Positions 17,546 through 25,921 of a stretch of 64,000 nt of DNA are shown piece after piece (within the stretch, counting starts at the first letter, position 1; each line of letters starts with the position of its first letter). The notes under the pieces are model-generated. The model was not told the DNA's origin, did no database searches, and saw only the letters and a program-made list of their open reading frames with translations. The position numbers were made by a program, and so were the translations under genes. Source of the DNA: an uncultured Stenotrophomonas sp. (GTDB lineage Bacteria; Pseudomonadota; Gammaproteobacteria; Xanthomonadales; Xanthomonadaceae); assembly GCA_913775725.1 (NCBI GenBank), contig CAJYNG010000021.1:124001-188000 (forward strand), read 5' to 3'.

Positions 17546-18352
17546 ATGCAGGACCTGCGCATTTCCCTCATCCAGGGCGACACCCGCTGGCATGACCCGG
17601 CGGGCAACCGTGAATACTACGGCGGGCTGCTGGCACCGCTGGCCGGCACCACCGATCTGGTGATCCTGCCGGAGACCTTCACCAGTGGCTTCTCCAACGA
17701 AGCCATTGCCCAGGCCGAAGGCATGGACGGGCCGACCGTGGCCTGGGTGCGCGAACAGGCCAGGGCCTTGAACGCGGCGGTGATCGGCAGCGTGCAGTTG
17801 CGTGATGGCGAAGGCGTCTACAACCGCCTGCTGTTCGCCACGCCCGATGGCAACCTGGAGTACTACGACAAGCGGCACCTGTTCCGCTACGGCGGCGAGC
17901 ACGAGCGCTATGCCGCCGGTCGCGAGCGCCTGAGCGTGGAATGGAAGGGCTGGCGGATCAATCCGCAGGTCTGCTACGACCTGCGTTTCCCGGTGTTCTG
18001 CCGCAACCGCTACAACGTGGAGCGTCCGCAGCAGCTGGATTTCGACCTGCAGATCTTCGTCGCCAACTGGCCGTCGGCACGCGCCTATGCGTGGAAGACA
18101 CTGCTGCGTGCACGTGCGATCGAGAACCTGTGCTTCGTGGCTGCAGTGAATCGTGTCGGCGTCGATGGCAACCAGCTGCACTACGCCGGCGACAGCGCAG
18201 TGCTGGATTTCCTCGGCCAGCCGCAGGTGGAGATCCGCGAGCGCGAACAGGTGGTCACCACTACCATTTCGGCCGAGGCGCTGGTGGCGCACCGCGCGCG
18301 CTTCCCGGCCATGCTTGATGCCGATGCCTTCCACCTGGACGAACAGGCCTGA
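17546..18352 (+). CDS. Omega-amidase, nitrilase superfamily (YafV-like)
   Basis: A 268-residue nitrilase-fold hydrolase with the Glu-Lys-Cys triad at Glu43 (LPETFTSGF), Lys109 (YYDKRHLF) and Cys143 (PQVCYDLRFPVF). The CYDLRFPVF motif and length are typical of omega-amidases, which hydrolyse the omega-amide of alpha-ketoglutaramate and alpha-ketosuccinamate to the oxo-acid and ammonia. Its position 13 nt after a methionine/glutamine-type aminotransferase supports that role. The ATG at 17546 follows the sequence GAGCGAGG, a usable ribosome site. It acts in the cytoplasm; no signal peptide is seen. Confidence 0.9.
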   Translation: MQDLRISLIQGDTRWHDPAGNREYYGGLLAPLAGTTDLVILPETFTSGFSNEAIAQAEGMDGPTVAWVREQARALNAAVIGSVQLRDGEGVYNRLLFATPDGNLEYYDKRHLFRYGGEHERYAAGRERLSVEWKGWRINPQVCYDLRFPVFCRNRYNVERPQQLDFDLQIFVANWPSARAYAWKTLLRARAIENLCFVAAVNRVGVDGNQLHYAGDSAVLDFLGQPQVEIREREQVVTTTISAEALVAHRARFPAMLDADAFHLDEQA

Positions 18353-18455
18353 GCGACGGCCTGAACGCCGCTGCACCAGCGCGCGCGCCTGCATTCAACC
18401 TGCACGCGCGCGCTGCTAGATTCGCCGCCAGCCCGCCCGAACTGGAAGTCCCGCC

Positions 18456-18890
18456 ATGAACAAGCCCTTCGCCCTGCTGCTGGCCCTGTCCGCCGCAGCG
18501 TTGGTCCCGGCCGCGCACGCTGCCGGCAACCTCGATTGCGAGCTGCGCTACAACCTGTCCGGCTGGTCGCTGATCTACAAGACCGCATCCGGCAATGGCA
18601 CGGTCACCTGCAGCAACGGCGCCAGCCTGCCGGTGCACATCCAGATGAAGGGGGGCGGCCTGACCGTGGGCAAGTCGAAGATCACCAACGGGCGCGGCAA
18701 TTTCACCGGCGCGATCAGCATCGATCAGCTGCTGGGCACCTACGCATCGGTCGGTGCACATGCCGGTGCGATGAAATCCAGCAATGCGCAGGTGATGACC
18801 AAGGGCGACATCTCACTGGCCCTGTCCGGTACCGGCAAGGGCTGGGACCTGGGCGTGGACGGCACCGCGTTCACCCTCAGCCGGCGCTGA
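18456..18890 (+). CDS. Exported protein of unknown function
   Basis: A 144-residue protein with a clear signal peptide (MNKPFALLLALSAAALVPAA, cleavage near AHA-AGN at 22). The mature part is about 120 residues, rich in glycine, serine and alternating polar/hydrophobic residues, suggesting an all-beta periplasmic protein. It contains two cysteines (Cys in NLDCELRY and VTCSNGAS) that could form a disulphide. I do not recognise a domain. A GGAAG ribosome site precedes the ATG. Its last 14 nt overlap, tail to tail, the gene on the other strand. Confidence 0.7.
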   Translation: MNKPFALLLALSAAALVPAAHAAGNLDCELRYNLSGWSLIYKTASGNGTVTCSNGASLPVHIQMKGGGLTVGKSKITNGRGNFTGAISIDQLLGTYASVGAHAGAMKSSNAQVMTKGDISLALSGTGKGWDLGVDGTAFTLSRR

Positions 18891-19176
18891 GGCGCGACGG
18901 CCCGGCAGATCCCCAGCTGATGCGGATGTAGTGCTGTTCGGAGTCGCTCAACAATCGTTCGACACCGAAGCCATTCTTCAGCAGCTGTGCGACCACGTCT
19001 TCGACGAGCTGCTCGCTGGCCATCACCTGGCTGAAGCCGAACACGATGTAGCGGCGGCCATTTTCAGAGCCGGTCTGGATCGAGTTGTCGAGATCGCGGT
19101 AGAACAGTTCGATCGGGCGCTTGGCGGCATCGGCGTTGGCGCGGGCCTGTTCGGCGGTGATGGTGATCATGGGCAT
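18877..19176 (-). CDS. Small conserved protein of unknown function
   Basis: A 99-residue soluble protein starting MPMITITAEQARANAD (ATG at 19176; a second ATG two codons later, at 19170, is equally possible). It is acidic, without signal or membrane segments, and has a predicted alpha/beta pattern with the motif YIVFGFSQVMASEQLVEDVV. Coding quality looks good by codon position, but I do not recognise the family. It stands alone, convergent with the exported protein at 18456 and 89 nt downstream of the MFS gene stop on the same strand. Confidence 0.6.
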   Translation of the reverse strand: MPMITITAEQARANADAAKRPIELFYRDLDNSIQTGSENGRRYIVFGFSQVMASEQLVEDVVAQLLKNGFGVERLLSDSEQHYIRISWGSAGPSRLSAG

Positions 19177-19265
19177 CTGCCTTGTGCGGGAGAGCGCGCA
19201 CGATAGCCAGGGAATCAAAGCCGTTCCCGGAAGGCGCGCACAGTGCGCTGCTTTTGCAGCAATTC

Positions 19266-20393
19266 CTAGGCTGCAGCGGGACGCCGCCGCTGCAGCCACA
19301 AAGCCAGCAGGCCACACACGATGAGGGTCGGTGCCAGCAGCTGCACTGCACCGACCAGCGCCATTGCCGCACCGATCAACAGGTAGTAGAGCAGGCCGAA
19401 CAGCGCGCCTGCGCTGCCGAGACAGTGTGGATAGCCGCGCAGGGCCTGGCCGAGCACATTGGGAATGGCAAGGCCGAAGCCTGTCACCACCGGCACCATC
19501 GCCGCGACCAGGGCAGGGTGATCATGCAGCACTGCAGCCAGCAGGCCTCCCGTCAGAACCAGTCCTGCGGCGATGCGGATGCGCGTTGTTGTGGCAACGC
19601 CTGCACGCAGCAGGCGGCCATTGCCCCACGCGCCCAGTGCCGAGCCCAGTGCCAGCACCGCGCCGCTGGCGCCGAACCAGGTGGCAGGCCAGTGCAGGCG
19701 CGCAAACACGAAGGGGCCGAGCACATACCAGCTGTACATCGCCACGTTGAAGGCCATCACCAGCAACGCGTGTGACCAGATCCAGCGATCGCGCAGCAGC
19801 TCCCGCAGCAGCGGGAGCATGGGCGTGTGCGGGATCTGGGCAGGACGGCTTTCGCGAAGGCCTGCCAGGCATGCCACTGCCAGCAGGGCAGCAATCAGCA
19901 GCAGGCCGGACTGTACGCCGACATAGCCATTGGCAGTGACCAGCAGCGTGCCCAGTGCAAGACCGATGGCCGGGCTCAGGGCCAGAGCCATGCCGATCCA
20001 GGAGAACGCCTGCGCCAATGCCGGCCCCTGCAGATGGTCGCGCAGCACGGTCTGGGTGACCACCGAAGCGGCGGCGGCGCCGACTGCGGCCAACGCCTGG
20101 GCCAGCAGCACCTGGCCGAAGCTGCCAGCCATCAGGCCGCCCAATGCAGCCGCTGCGAAAACGCCGAGGCCACAGAGAAGGGCGGGGCGGCGACCGATAC
20201 GATCGGCCAGGCGCCCCCACAGCAGCACACCTGCAGCGAAGCCGAACAGGTACAGGCTCATGGCCTGGCTGGCGGCACTCGGCGGCAGGGCAAAGCGTTC
20301 GGCCAGATCGGCCAGGGCCGGGCTGTACAGGGTCTGTGCCAACTGCGGAAACATCAGCAGTGCAATGGTGAGCAACAACAGGCGGCGCGACAT
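19266..20393 (-). CDS. MFS multidrug exporter, Bcr/CflA-like
   Basis: A 375-residue permease with 12 predicted helices. The DHA1 signature LLWGRLADRIGRRPALL follows helix 2 at about residues 57-73, and the N-terminus LYSPALADLAERF matches the drug:proton antiporter-1 family, which includes Bcr/CflA. It probably exports a drug-like or metabolic compound; the substrate is not known. The ATG at 20393 (MSRRLLLLTIALL) starts just before helix 1. The gene is divergent from an AraC-type regulator 78 bp away, an arrangement in which the regulator often controls the exporter. Confidence 0.85.
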   Translation of the reverse strand: MSRRLLLLTIALLMFPQLAQTLYSPALADLAERFALPPSAASQAMSLYLFGFAAGVLLWGRLADRIGRRPALLCGLGVFAAAALGGLMAGSFGQVLLAQALAAVGAAAASVVTQTVLRDHLQGPALAQAFSWIGMALALSPAIGLALGTLLVTANGYVGVQSGLLLIAALLAVACLAGLRESRPAQIPHTPMLPLLRELLRDRWIWSHALLVMAFNVAMYSWYVLGPFVFARLHWPATWFGASGAVLALGSALGAWGNGRLLRAGVATTTRIRIAAGLVLTGGLLAAVLHDHPALVAAMVPVVTGFGLAIPNVLGQALRGYPHCLGSAGALFGLLYYLLIGAAMALVGAVQLLAPTLIVCGLLALWLQRRRPAAA

Positions 20394-20471
20394 GCGGGCG
20401 CTCCAGGAACAGGGCCGCGCATTGTGGTCGCGTCCGCAATGGCGCACCCTGTCTATCCTGTCATCAAATAA

Positions 20472-21272
20472 ATGAAATCAGACATGGCCTGGTTGCAGCC
20501 GGATGCGCACTTCGACGCCGATGCCGGGAGCGCTCCGGTGCTGGGGATCGCGGCCTCACTGGCGGATCACGATTCGGGTTGGCACCAGCACGCACGCGCG
20601 CAGCTGCTGTACACCCGGCAGGGCTGTACGCGCCTGACCTATGGTGATCGCATCAGCCTGCTGCCGCCCGCGCGCGCAGCGTGGATTCCGGGTGGGCTGC
20701 GCCATCGCGCGCAGATGCGCCAGGCGGTCGATTACCGTTCGTTGTACTTCGACGCCAGCCTGTCGGCCCAGCTGCCCCGGCAGCCGGCGATCATCGGCGT
20801 GGGTCCGCTGCTGCAGGCCTTGCTGGAGCCGATCGCACAGGCACCGTTCGACCATGACTGGCAGTCGCCGCGCGCGCACCATCAACTGGCGTTGTGCGTG
20901 CTGGAAATCGCCGCTGCACCGGTGGCGCCGATGGACCTGCCTTTACCGCGTGATCCGCGGATCGCACGTTGCCTGCCGCTGGCCGAACAGCTGCCGCCCG
21001 AACTGGGGGAGTTGGCCGCGCGCACGGGCCTGAGCGCACGTACCGTCGGCCGGTTGATGCAACGTGATACCGGCCTGAGCTATCAGGCCTGGCGCCAGCA
21101 ATGGCGCCTGATGCGGGCCATGGAGCTGCTGCTGCTCGGCCATCGCGTCGCGCATGTGGCCCAGGACACCGGCTTCTCCGCCGAGAGCCCGTTCATCGCC
21201 TTCTTCCGCAGCATGACCGGCACCACGCCCGCCGCGTTCCAGCGCCACGCAAAAGGGGACGGAGGGGATTAA
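20472..21272 (+). CDS. AraC-family transcriptional regulator
   Basis: A 266-residue regulator with an N-terminal cupin-like sensing domain (HQHARAQLLYTRQGC, about residues 38-52) and a C-terminal double helix-turn-helix (about 165-262), with LAARTGLSARTVGRLMQRDTG in the first and VAHVAQDTGFSAESPFIAFFR in the second helical motif. It probably controls the divergent MFS exporter. The start is the ATG at 20472; a second ATG lies at 20484. Unusually, the stop codon and the last few residues (GDGGD) fall inside a long inverted repeat at 21255-21330, so that repeat supplies the natural C-terminus. Confidence 0.88.
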   Translation: MKSDMAWLQPDAHFDADAGSAPVLGIAASLADHDSGWHQHARAQLLYTRQGCTRLTYGDRISLLPPARAAWIPGGLRHRAQMRQAVDYRSLYFDASLSAQLPRQPAIIGVGPLLQALLEPIAQAPFDHDWQSPRAHHQLALCVLEIAAAPVAPMDLPLPRDPRIARCLPLAEQLPPELGELAARTGLSARTVGRLMQRDTGLSYQAWRQQWRLMRAMELLLLGHRVAHVAQDTGFSAESPFIAFFRSMTGTTPAAFQRHAKGDGGD

Positions 21273-21330
21273 GTCGTTTTCGCCACGGTGTACATCGAAG
21301 GGGCGAAAGCGACTTAATCCCCTCCGTCCC
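21255..21330. repeat. Long inverted repeat overlapping a gene end
   Basis: GGGACGGAGGGGATTAAGTCG (first 20 bases at 21255) pairs with CGACTTAATCCCCTCCGTCCC at the right end (about 21310-21330), with further pairing of CGTTTTCGCC/GGGCGAAAGC. It forms a hairpin of more than 20 bp. The left arm contains the TAA stop of the AraC gene. It does not begin with GTAG and so belongs to a different repeat family from SMAG. Confidence 0.8.
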
Positions 21331-21340
21331 ATTTTTAAAG

Positions 21341-21368
21341 AAAAACCCCGGCCGAAGCCGGGGTTTTT
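21341..21368. terminator. Bidirectional terminator between araC-type gene and rluB
   Basis: AAAAACCCCGGC and GCCGGGGTTTTT form a perfect 12-bp stem with a 4-nt CGAA loop, with T-runs on both strands. It can end transcripts of both converging genes. Confidence 0.92.
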
Positions 21369-21388
21369 CATTTCAGTCGGGTCGGTGA

Positions 21389-23023
21389 TCAGCCGCCGCG
21401 CGGGCCGCTGCGGCGAGGGCCACCCGGACCGCGGTTGCCGCCGGGGCCACCCGGGCCACGGTTGCCACCCGGACCACCCGGGCCGCGATTACCGCCCGGG
21501 CCACGGTTGCCGCCGCCCGGACCGCGACCGCCCGGACGGGCGCCCTGCGCCGGCTTCGGGCTGCCATACGGGTTGAAGCCCGGAGTGGCGTGGTCGGACG
21601 GGAAGCTCGGGGCATTGCCCGGATGGCCGTACGGATGCTTGTTGCCCTGGCCCTGCGAGCGGTTGCCCGCACCGGCCGGACGACCCTGGCCGCCTGCGCC
21701 GCCACGGCCTTCACCGCCGAAACCGCCACGGCCCTGGCCGCCACCGGCGCCAGCACCCGGACCCTTCGGCTTGCCGTACGGACGGCCCTGGCCGCCTGCA
21801 CCCGGACCACGGGCACCCGGGCCACGTGCGCCCGGACCGGCATTGCGATGGCCGCTCGGGCCGGTGCTCACGCCATCCGGCACGTACCAGGTGCGGAATG
21901 CGGCCGGGTTGCCTTCCGGCAGCGAACGATCGTTCTTCTGGGCGCGCTGCTTGAACGGCTTCTGCGACTGCTTGGCTGCCGCTTCACCGCTGACCGTCAG
22001 GCCACCCTTGAAGCCGCCGCCCTTGCCACCGCGGCCACGGCCGCGGTCTTCGCGCACGTTGTCGAAGCGACGCAGCTCGCGGCCTTCGTCAGCGGTGTTG
22101 TGGCCGTTGACGTAGGCATTGCCACGGCCACCTTCGCGCACGCGCACGGTGGTCTTGGCGGCGCGACGCTGGCCGATCACCGGCTGCAGGGTCAGTGCCG
22201 ACGGCGCGCCTTCTTCCAGCTTCAGCTGAGCGCGCAGGGCTTCAACCTGCGTGGTGCCCAGTTCAACCGAATGGCCACGGGCCAGTTCGCGCGGCAGGCT
22301 CACCTTGCCGTAGCGGGTGCGCTTCAGACGGCTGACCTGGCAGCCCTGCGATTCCCACAGGCGGCGCACTTCGCGGTTGCGGCCTTCCTTCACCACGACG
22401 CGGAACCAGTCGTGCGAGTCGGTGCCGCCGATGCGTTCGATCTCGTCGAACTTGGCCGGGCCGTCTTCCAGTGCCACGCCACGGGTGAGGCGGTCGACGA
22501 TGGCGTCGGAGACCTTTTCCTCGCCTTCCGGTGCACGCACGCGGACCACGTATTCGCGCTCGACCTCGAACGACGGGTGCATCATGGCGTTGGCCAGTTC
22601 ACCGTCGGTGGTGGCCAGCAGCAGGCCGGTGGTGTTGATGTCCAGGCGGCCGATCGCGATCCAGCGCGCGCCCTTCAGCGGCGGCAGCGATTCGAACACG
22701 GTCGGGCGGCCTTCCGGATCATCGCGGGTGGTCACTTCGCCTTCCGGCTTGTTGTAGACCAGCACGCGCGACGGCTCGGCCAGGGCGGTGGCGACGAAGC
22801 CGCGGCCGTCCAGCTCGATCTTGTCGCCGCTCTTGACCGACATGCCGGTCTGCGCGACTTCACCGTTGACCTTGACCAGGCCTTCGGCGATGCGCTGTTC
22901 CAGCGCGCGGCGCGAGCCGAGGCCGGCCTGGGCCAGCACCTTGTGCAGGCGCTCTTCCAGCTTGAACTGTTCGGAGGTGGCTTCGCGCTTCAGCGAGAGC
23001 TTGTTACGGGGGGTGTCACTCAT
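21389..23023 (-). CDS. rluB: 23S rRNA pseudouridine synthase RluB with long Gly/Pro/Arg-rich tail
   Basis: A 544-residue protein. Residues 20-70 form an S4 RNA-binding domain (RLHKVLAQAGLGSRRALEQ), followed by the RsuA/RluB catalytic domain with IGRLDINTTGLLL (catalytic Asp128) and GRNREVRRLWES. The family makes pseudouridine at 23S position 2605. The conserved part ends near residue 280; the remaining 260 residues are a basic, low-complexity tail rich in Gly, Pro, Arg and Asn with many GPGGNRGPGG-type repeats. E. coli RluB is only about 290 residues. The start is the ATG at 23023, since it overlaps the scpB stop by 8 nt; an upstream in-frame ATG lies inside scpB. Confidence 0.92.
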   Translation of the reverse strand: MSDTPRNKLSLKREATSEQFKLEERLHKVLAQAGLGSRRALEQRIAEGLVKVNGEVAQTGMSVKSGDKIELDGRGFVATALAEPSRVLVYNKPEGEVTTRDDPEGRPTVFESLPPLKGARWIAIGRLDINTTGLLLATTDGELANAMMHPSFEVEREYVVRVRAPEGEEKVSDAIVDRLTRGVALEDGPAKFDEIERIGGTDSHDWFRVVVKEGRNREVRRLWESQGCQVSRLKRTRYGKVSLPRELARGHSVELGTTQVEALRAQLKLEEGAPSALTLQPVIGQRRAAKTTVRVREGGRGNAYVNGHNTADEGRELRRFDNVREDRGRGRGGKGGGFKGGLTVSGEAAAKQSQKPFKQRAQKNDRSLPEGNPAAFRTWYVPDGVSTGPSGHRNAGPGARGPGARGPGAGGQGRPYGKPKGPGAGAGGGQGRGGFGGEGRGGAGGQGRPAGAGNRSQGQGNKHPYGHPGNAPSFPSDHATPGFNPYGSPKPAQGARPGGRGPGGGNRGPGGNRGPGGPGGNRGPGGPGGNRGPGGPRRSGPRGG

Positions 23024-23891
23024 CAGTTTTGCTCCGGCCGACGGTTTCGAGGTCGGCCTCTGGTTCGGAATCGGCTTGGTCAACAGCCACGGTCGTCATC
23101 GCGACGGCGTTGTCTTCGCGTTCGTTCACTGGCACCGCGCGCTCGCCCGGCGCGGAATCGGGGTGCCCATCATCGAGGGGCGAAGGTGCTTGCTCATCGG
23201 AGGCCGACGCAGGGGCTGCATCGGCGGAATCGGGGGTGTCACTGCCGGCCAGGCCGGCGTCATCGTTCGCGGCAGCGCCTTCGTCGCCGGCCGAGATGTC
23301 AGGACCGTCGGCACTTGCCGCTGCCGGTGCATCGCGGTCCAGGGACAGCTGGGGTTCCAGCTCGCCCAGGTCCTTCAGCTCCGACAGTGGTGGCAGCTCA
23401 TCCAATCGCTTCAGGCCGAAATAATCCAGAAAGCCCTTGGTGGTGCCAAACAGCGCCGGCTTGCCGGGCACATCGCGGTGGCCGACCACACGGATCCATT
23501 CGCGTTCTTCCAGCGCCTGGATGATGTTGCTGCTGACCGCCACGCCGCGCACCTGCTCGATCTCGCCGCGGGTGATCGGTTGCCGGTAGGCGATCAGCGC
23601 CAGGGTTTCCAGGGTGGCACGGGTGTAACGGGTCTTGCGTTCGGTCCACAGCCGGCTGATCCAGCCATGCACTTCGCCGGTGACCTGGTAGCGGAAGCCG
23701 GAGGCGACCTCGACCAGTTCCACGCCGCGGCCTTCGCAGGCCTCGCGCAGGCGTTCCAGCGCGCGTTCGATGCTGCCCGGCGGTGCCGGTTCCTCTTCCG
23801 GGAACAGGTCCTTCAGCTGGGCCAGGGTGAGCGGCTGGCTGGAGGCCAGCAGGGCACCTTCGACAATGCGGTTGATCAGCAATTGATCCAT
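23016..23891 (-). CDS. scpB: Segregation and condensation protein B
   Basis: A 291-residue protein: the first 190 residues are the winged-helix ScpB fold, with TLETLALIAYRQPITRGEIE and VSSNIIQALEEREWI motifs, and the rest is an acidic, Ala/Asp/Ser-rich tail. ScpB with ScpA and SMC forms the condensin that organises and separates chromosomes. It lies 13 nt after scpA and overlaps rluB. The tail of about 100 residues beyond the family core is unusual in length but of simple composition and is probably disordered. Confidence 0.94.
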   Translation of the reverse strand: MDQLLINRIVEGALLASSQPLTLAQLKDLFPEEEPAPPGSIERALERLREACEGRGVELVEVASGFRYQVTGEVHGWISRLWTERKTRYTRATLETLALIAYRQPITRGEIEQVRGVAVSSNIIQALEEREWIRVVGHRDVPGKPALFGTTKGFLDYFGLKRLDELPPLSELKDLGELEPQLSLDRDAPAAASADGPDISAGDEGAAANDDAGLAGSDTPDSADAAPASASDEQAPSPLDDGHPDSAPGERAVPVNEREDNAVAMTTVAVDQADSEPEADLETVGRSKTDE

Positions 23892-23904
23892 CGGCAGTCA
23901 GCGC

Positions 23905-24810
23905 TCACTCGTCTGCATTGGCGGCGTCGTTGTCGTCGAACTCGCTGCTGAACTGCAGCGGGGCATTGGTATTGCCGGCGGCCAGCGATTTCACGTAGAT
24001 CGGCGCCAGCGGTTCTTCCTGGACGATGTCCAGCAGCTGTTCCTTGGCCAGTTCCAGCACCGCCAGGAACGTGACCAGCACGCCCAGCTTGCCTTCTTCG
24101 GCCGTGAACAACCCTTCAAAACGATAGAACTTGCCATCTTCCAGGCGTCCCAGCACTTCGCCCATGCGTTGCCGCACGCTCAGTGCCTCACGCTTGATGG
24201 CGTGACCGCTGAACAGCTCGGCGCGCTTGAGCACGTCGTGCAGCGCCAGCAGCATCTCCTTCAGGTCCACCGGCGGCGGCAGCTTCACCGCAGCGCGTTC
24301 GGGCATGAAGGCATGGGCCAGGCTGGTGTCGCGGTCCTGGCGGGGCAGGGCATCGATATCTTCGGCGGCCTGCTTGAAACGTTCATACTCCTGCAGCCGG
24401 CGCACCAGCTCGGCGCGCGGGTCGGCCTCATCGCCTTCCTCGCTGACCGGGCGCGGCAGCAGCATGCGCGACTTCACCTCGGCCAGGATCGCCGCCATCA
24501 CCAGATACTCGGCGGCCAGTTCGAAGCGCAGCTCGCGCATCACGGTGATGTATTCCACGTACTGCCGGGTGATCTCGGCAACGGGGATGTCCAGGACATC
24601 CAGGTTCTGGCGGCGGATCAGGTACAGCAGCAGGTCCAGCGGGCCTTCGAAGGCATCCAGGATGACTTCCAGCGCGTCCGGCGGAATGTACAGGTCCTGC
24701 GGAATCTGCAGGACCGGTTGCCCATGCACCACGGCCAGCGGCATTTCCTGCTGCTGTGGGGCGGGCGGCCGGGTTGGCGGGTTCGCGTCGAGCGCGAGTT
24801 CGGAAGTCAT
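23905..24810 (-). CDS. scpA: Segregation and condensation protein A
   Basis: A 301-residue kleisin of the SMC-ScpAB condensin. The N-terminal segment FEGPLDLLLYLIRRQNLDVLDIPVAEIT (about residues 54-81; quoted here only as landmark FEGPLDLLLYLI) binds the SMC neck, and the C-terminal winged helix (about 205-275) binds the SMC head. The usual LLPRP segment follows the helical region. First gene of scpA-scpB-rluB. The ATG at 24810 adds about 50 residues before the core; internal starts are possible but less likely. Confidence 0.93.
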   Translation of the reverse strand: MTSELALDANPPTRPPAPQQQEMPLAVVHGQPVLQIPQDLYIPPDALEVILDAFEGPLDLLLYLIRRQNLDVLDIPVAEITRQYVEYITVMRELRFELAAEYLVMAAILAEVKSRMLLPRPVSEEGDEADPRAELVRRLQEYERFKQAAEDIDALPRQDRDTSLAHAFMPERAAVKLPPPVDLKEMLLALHDVLKRAELFSGHAIKREALSVRQRMGEVLGRLEDGKFYRFEGLFTAEEGKLGVLVTFLAVLELAKEQLLDIVQEEPLAPIYVKSLAAGNTNAPLQFSSEFDDNDAANADE

Positions 24811-25179
24811 CTAATGGACATCAGGATTGCAACGGACCAGTCGCGGCACCGGGTTCGCCGGGCCAACGCCACGGAGCCCCAGGGCACCAGACACGCCGGG
24901 ATCGGCGCGATTCCACACATATCAAACAGCAGGACGCGCCGCAGGAAACGGCAGCGACGGAACTACGGGGAGGTCGTCTACGTGGCCCGGCCAGGTGGAC
25001 CGGTTTGAAGCAGCGGGACGGTCGTCGGGGGCTGCGTTGGCCGCAAAAACCGACGGGCTGCTGCATCCAGCCACGTGCAATGGAGTCTAGGGTAAGCCTT
25101 TGTCGCGCCAGTGTCCAGCCGGGCCGGGGCAGGGGCCGCATTGGCTAGAATCTGCGGACCCGACAACGCAAGCGAGGAA
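24811..25179. other. Intergenic region between scpA and yciI-like gene
   Basis: This 369-nt gap separates divergent genes. Open frames in it are short, with poor codon pattern, and I see no recognisable protein or RNA. A TAGAAT hexamer at about 25146-25151 resembles a -10 element for the yciI-like gene (the same GGCTAGAAT phrase precedes nfuA), but no good -35 partner is evident. Confidence 0.5.
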
Positions 25180-25485
25180 ATGCCGGTGTGGTATGTGATC
25201 GAAGGGTATGACGGCCAGGATGTGCTGGCGCAGCGGCTGCAGGCGCGGCCGGAGCATCTGGCGCGGCTGCACGCGCTGCGCGACGAGGGACGCCTGCTGC
25301 TGGCCGGCCCGTGCCCGGCGGTGGACAGTGAAGACCCGGGCCCGGCCGGTTTCAGCGGCTCGGTGGTGATCGCGCAGTTCGAGTCGCTGCTGCAGGCCCA
25401 GGCCTGGGCCGATGCTGACCCGTATGTGGCCGCCGGCGTCTACACCCGCGTGCAGGTGCGCCCGTTCCGCAAGGTGTTGCCATGA
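25180..25485 (+). CDS. YciI-like protein
   Basis: A 101-residue protein of the YciI/ferredoxin-like dimeric alpha-beta barrel family. The N-terminus [14 protein letters not shown], the stretch [22 protein letters not shown] and the DPYVAAGVY segment match the family, where conserved His and Asp residues lie in a putative active site (His in RPEHLARL, Asp in WADADPY). The biochemical role is unknown. The ATG at 25180 follows GAGGAAA. The stop overlaps the BolA gene by 4 nt (ATGA), as these two families are often paired in proteobacteria. Confidence 0.87.
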   Translation: MPVWYVIEGYDGQDVLAQRLQARPEHLARLHALRDEGRLLLAGPCPAVDSEDPGPAGFSGSVVIAQFESLLQAQAWADADPYVAAGVYTRVQVRPFRKVLP

Positions 25486-25757
25486 ACGCGGAACGGATCT
25501 CGCGAATGCGTGATGCGCTGCAGCATGCACTGGCGCCGAGCGTGCTCGAGATCGAGGACGACAGCCATCGCCACGCGGGCCATGCCGGTGCGCGCGATGG
25601 CCGCGGCCATTTCAACGTGCATGTGGTCAGTGAACGCTTCGCCGGACTGGGCCCGCTGGCCCGGCATCGCGCGGTGTACGCCGCGCTGGGGGCGATGATG
25701 GAGACCGATATCCACGCGTTGTCCATCCGCGCGCAGACCCCGTCAGAACAGGGCTGA
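25482..25757 (+). CDS. BolA-family protein
   Basis: A 91-residue BolA-fold protein with the class signature [26 protein letters not shown] (landmark FNVHVVS near residues 44-50) and the conserved histidine region DDSHRHAGH. BolA proteins bind iron-sulphur clusters together with monothiol glutaredoxins and influence cell shape, stress response and cluster delivery. The gene is translationally coupled to the YciI-like gene. The histidine-rich segment before the core is typical of the branch that binds clusters. Confidence 0.9.
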   Translation: MNAERISRMRDALQHALAPSVLEIEDDSHRHAGHAGARDGRGHFNVHVVSERFAGLGPLARHRAVYAALGAMMETDIHALSIRAQTPSEQG

Positions 25758-25849
25758 GCCCTTGTCCCACGCTGTCCTGGCGGGTCCCTGCGGGGGCTCG
25801 CTGCAGACAGATTTCCATGTCCATTTCGGGACATTCGCCTAACGGACTG

Positions 25850-25878
25850 TTTACAAGCCCAGATGGAAACGCTTACAT
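25850..25878 (+). promoter_or_regulatory. Promoter and LacI-type operator upstream of LacI regulator
   Basis: TTTACA (25850-25855) and TTACAT (25873-25878) are 17 nt apart, a reasonable sigma-70 promoter. Overlapping the spacer and -10 is TGGAAACGCTTACA (25864-25877), which fits the LacI/GalR-family consensus TGNAANCGNTTNCA at every fixed position. The regulator gene begins 45 nt downstream, so autorepression is likely. Confidence 0.7.
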
Positions 25879-25921
25879 TCCGCGCCAATGCTGGTAGGTC
25901 CAAGCCGTGGAGGGCGGCTTC

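Noticed and set aside
24811-25179. Short frames in the scpA-yciI gap as a small gene
   Set aside because: No ribosome site, biased or conserved-looking sequence; several frames overlap equally.
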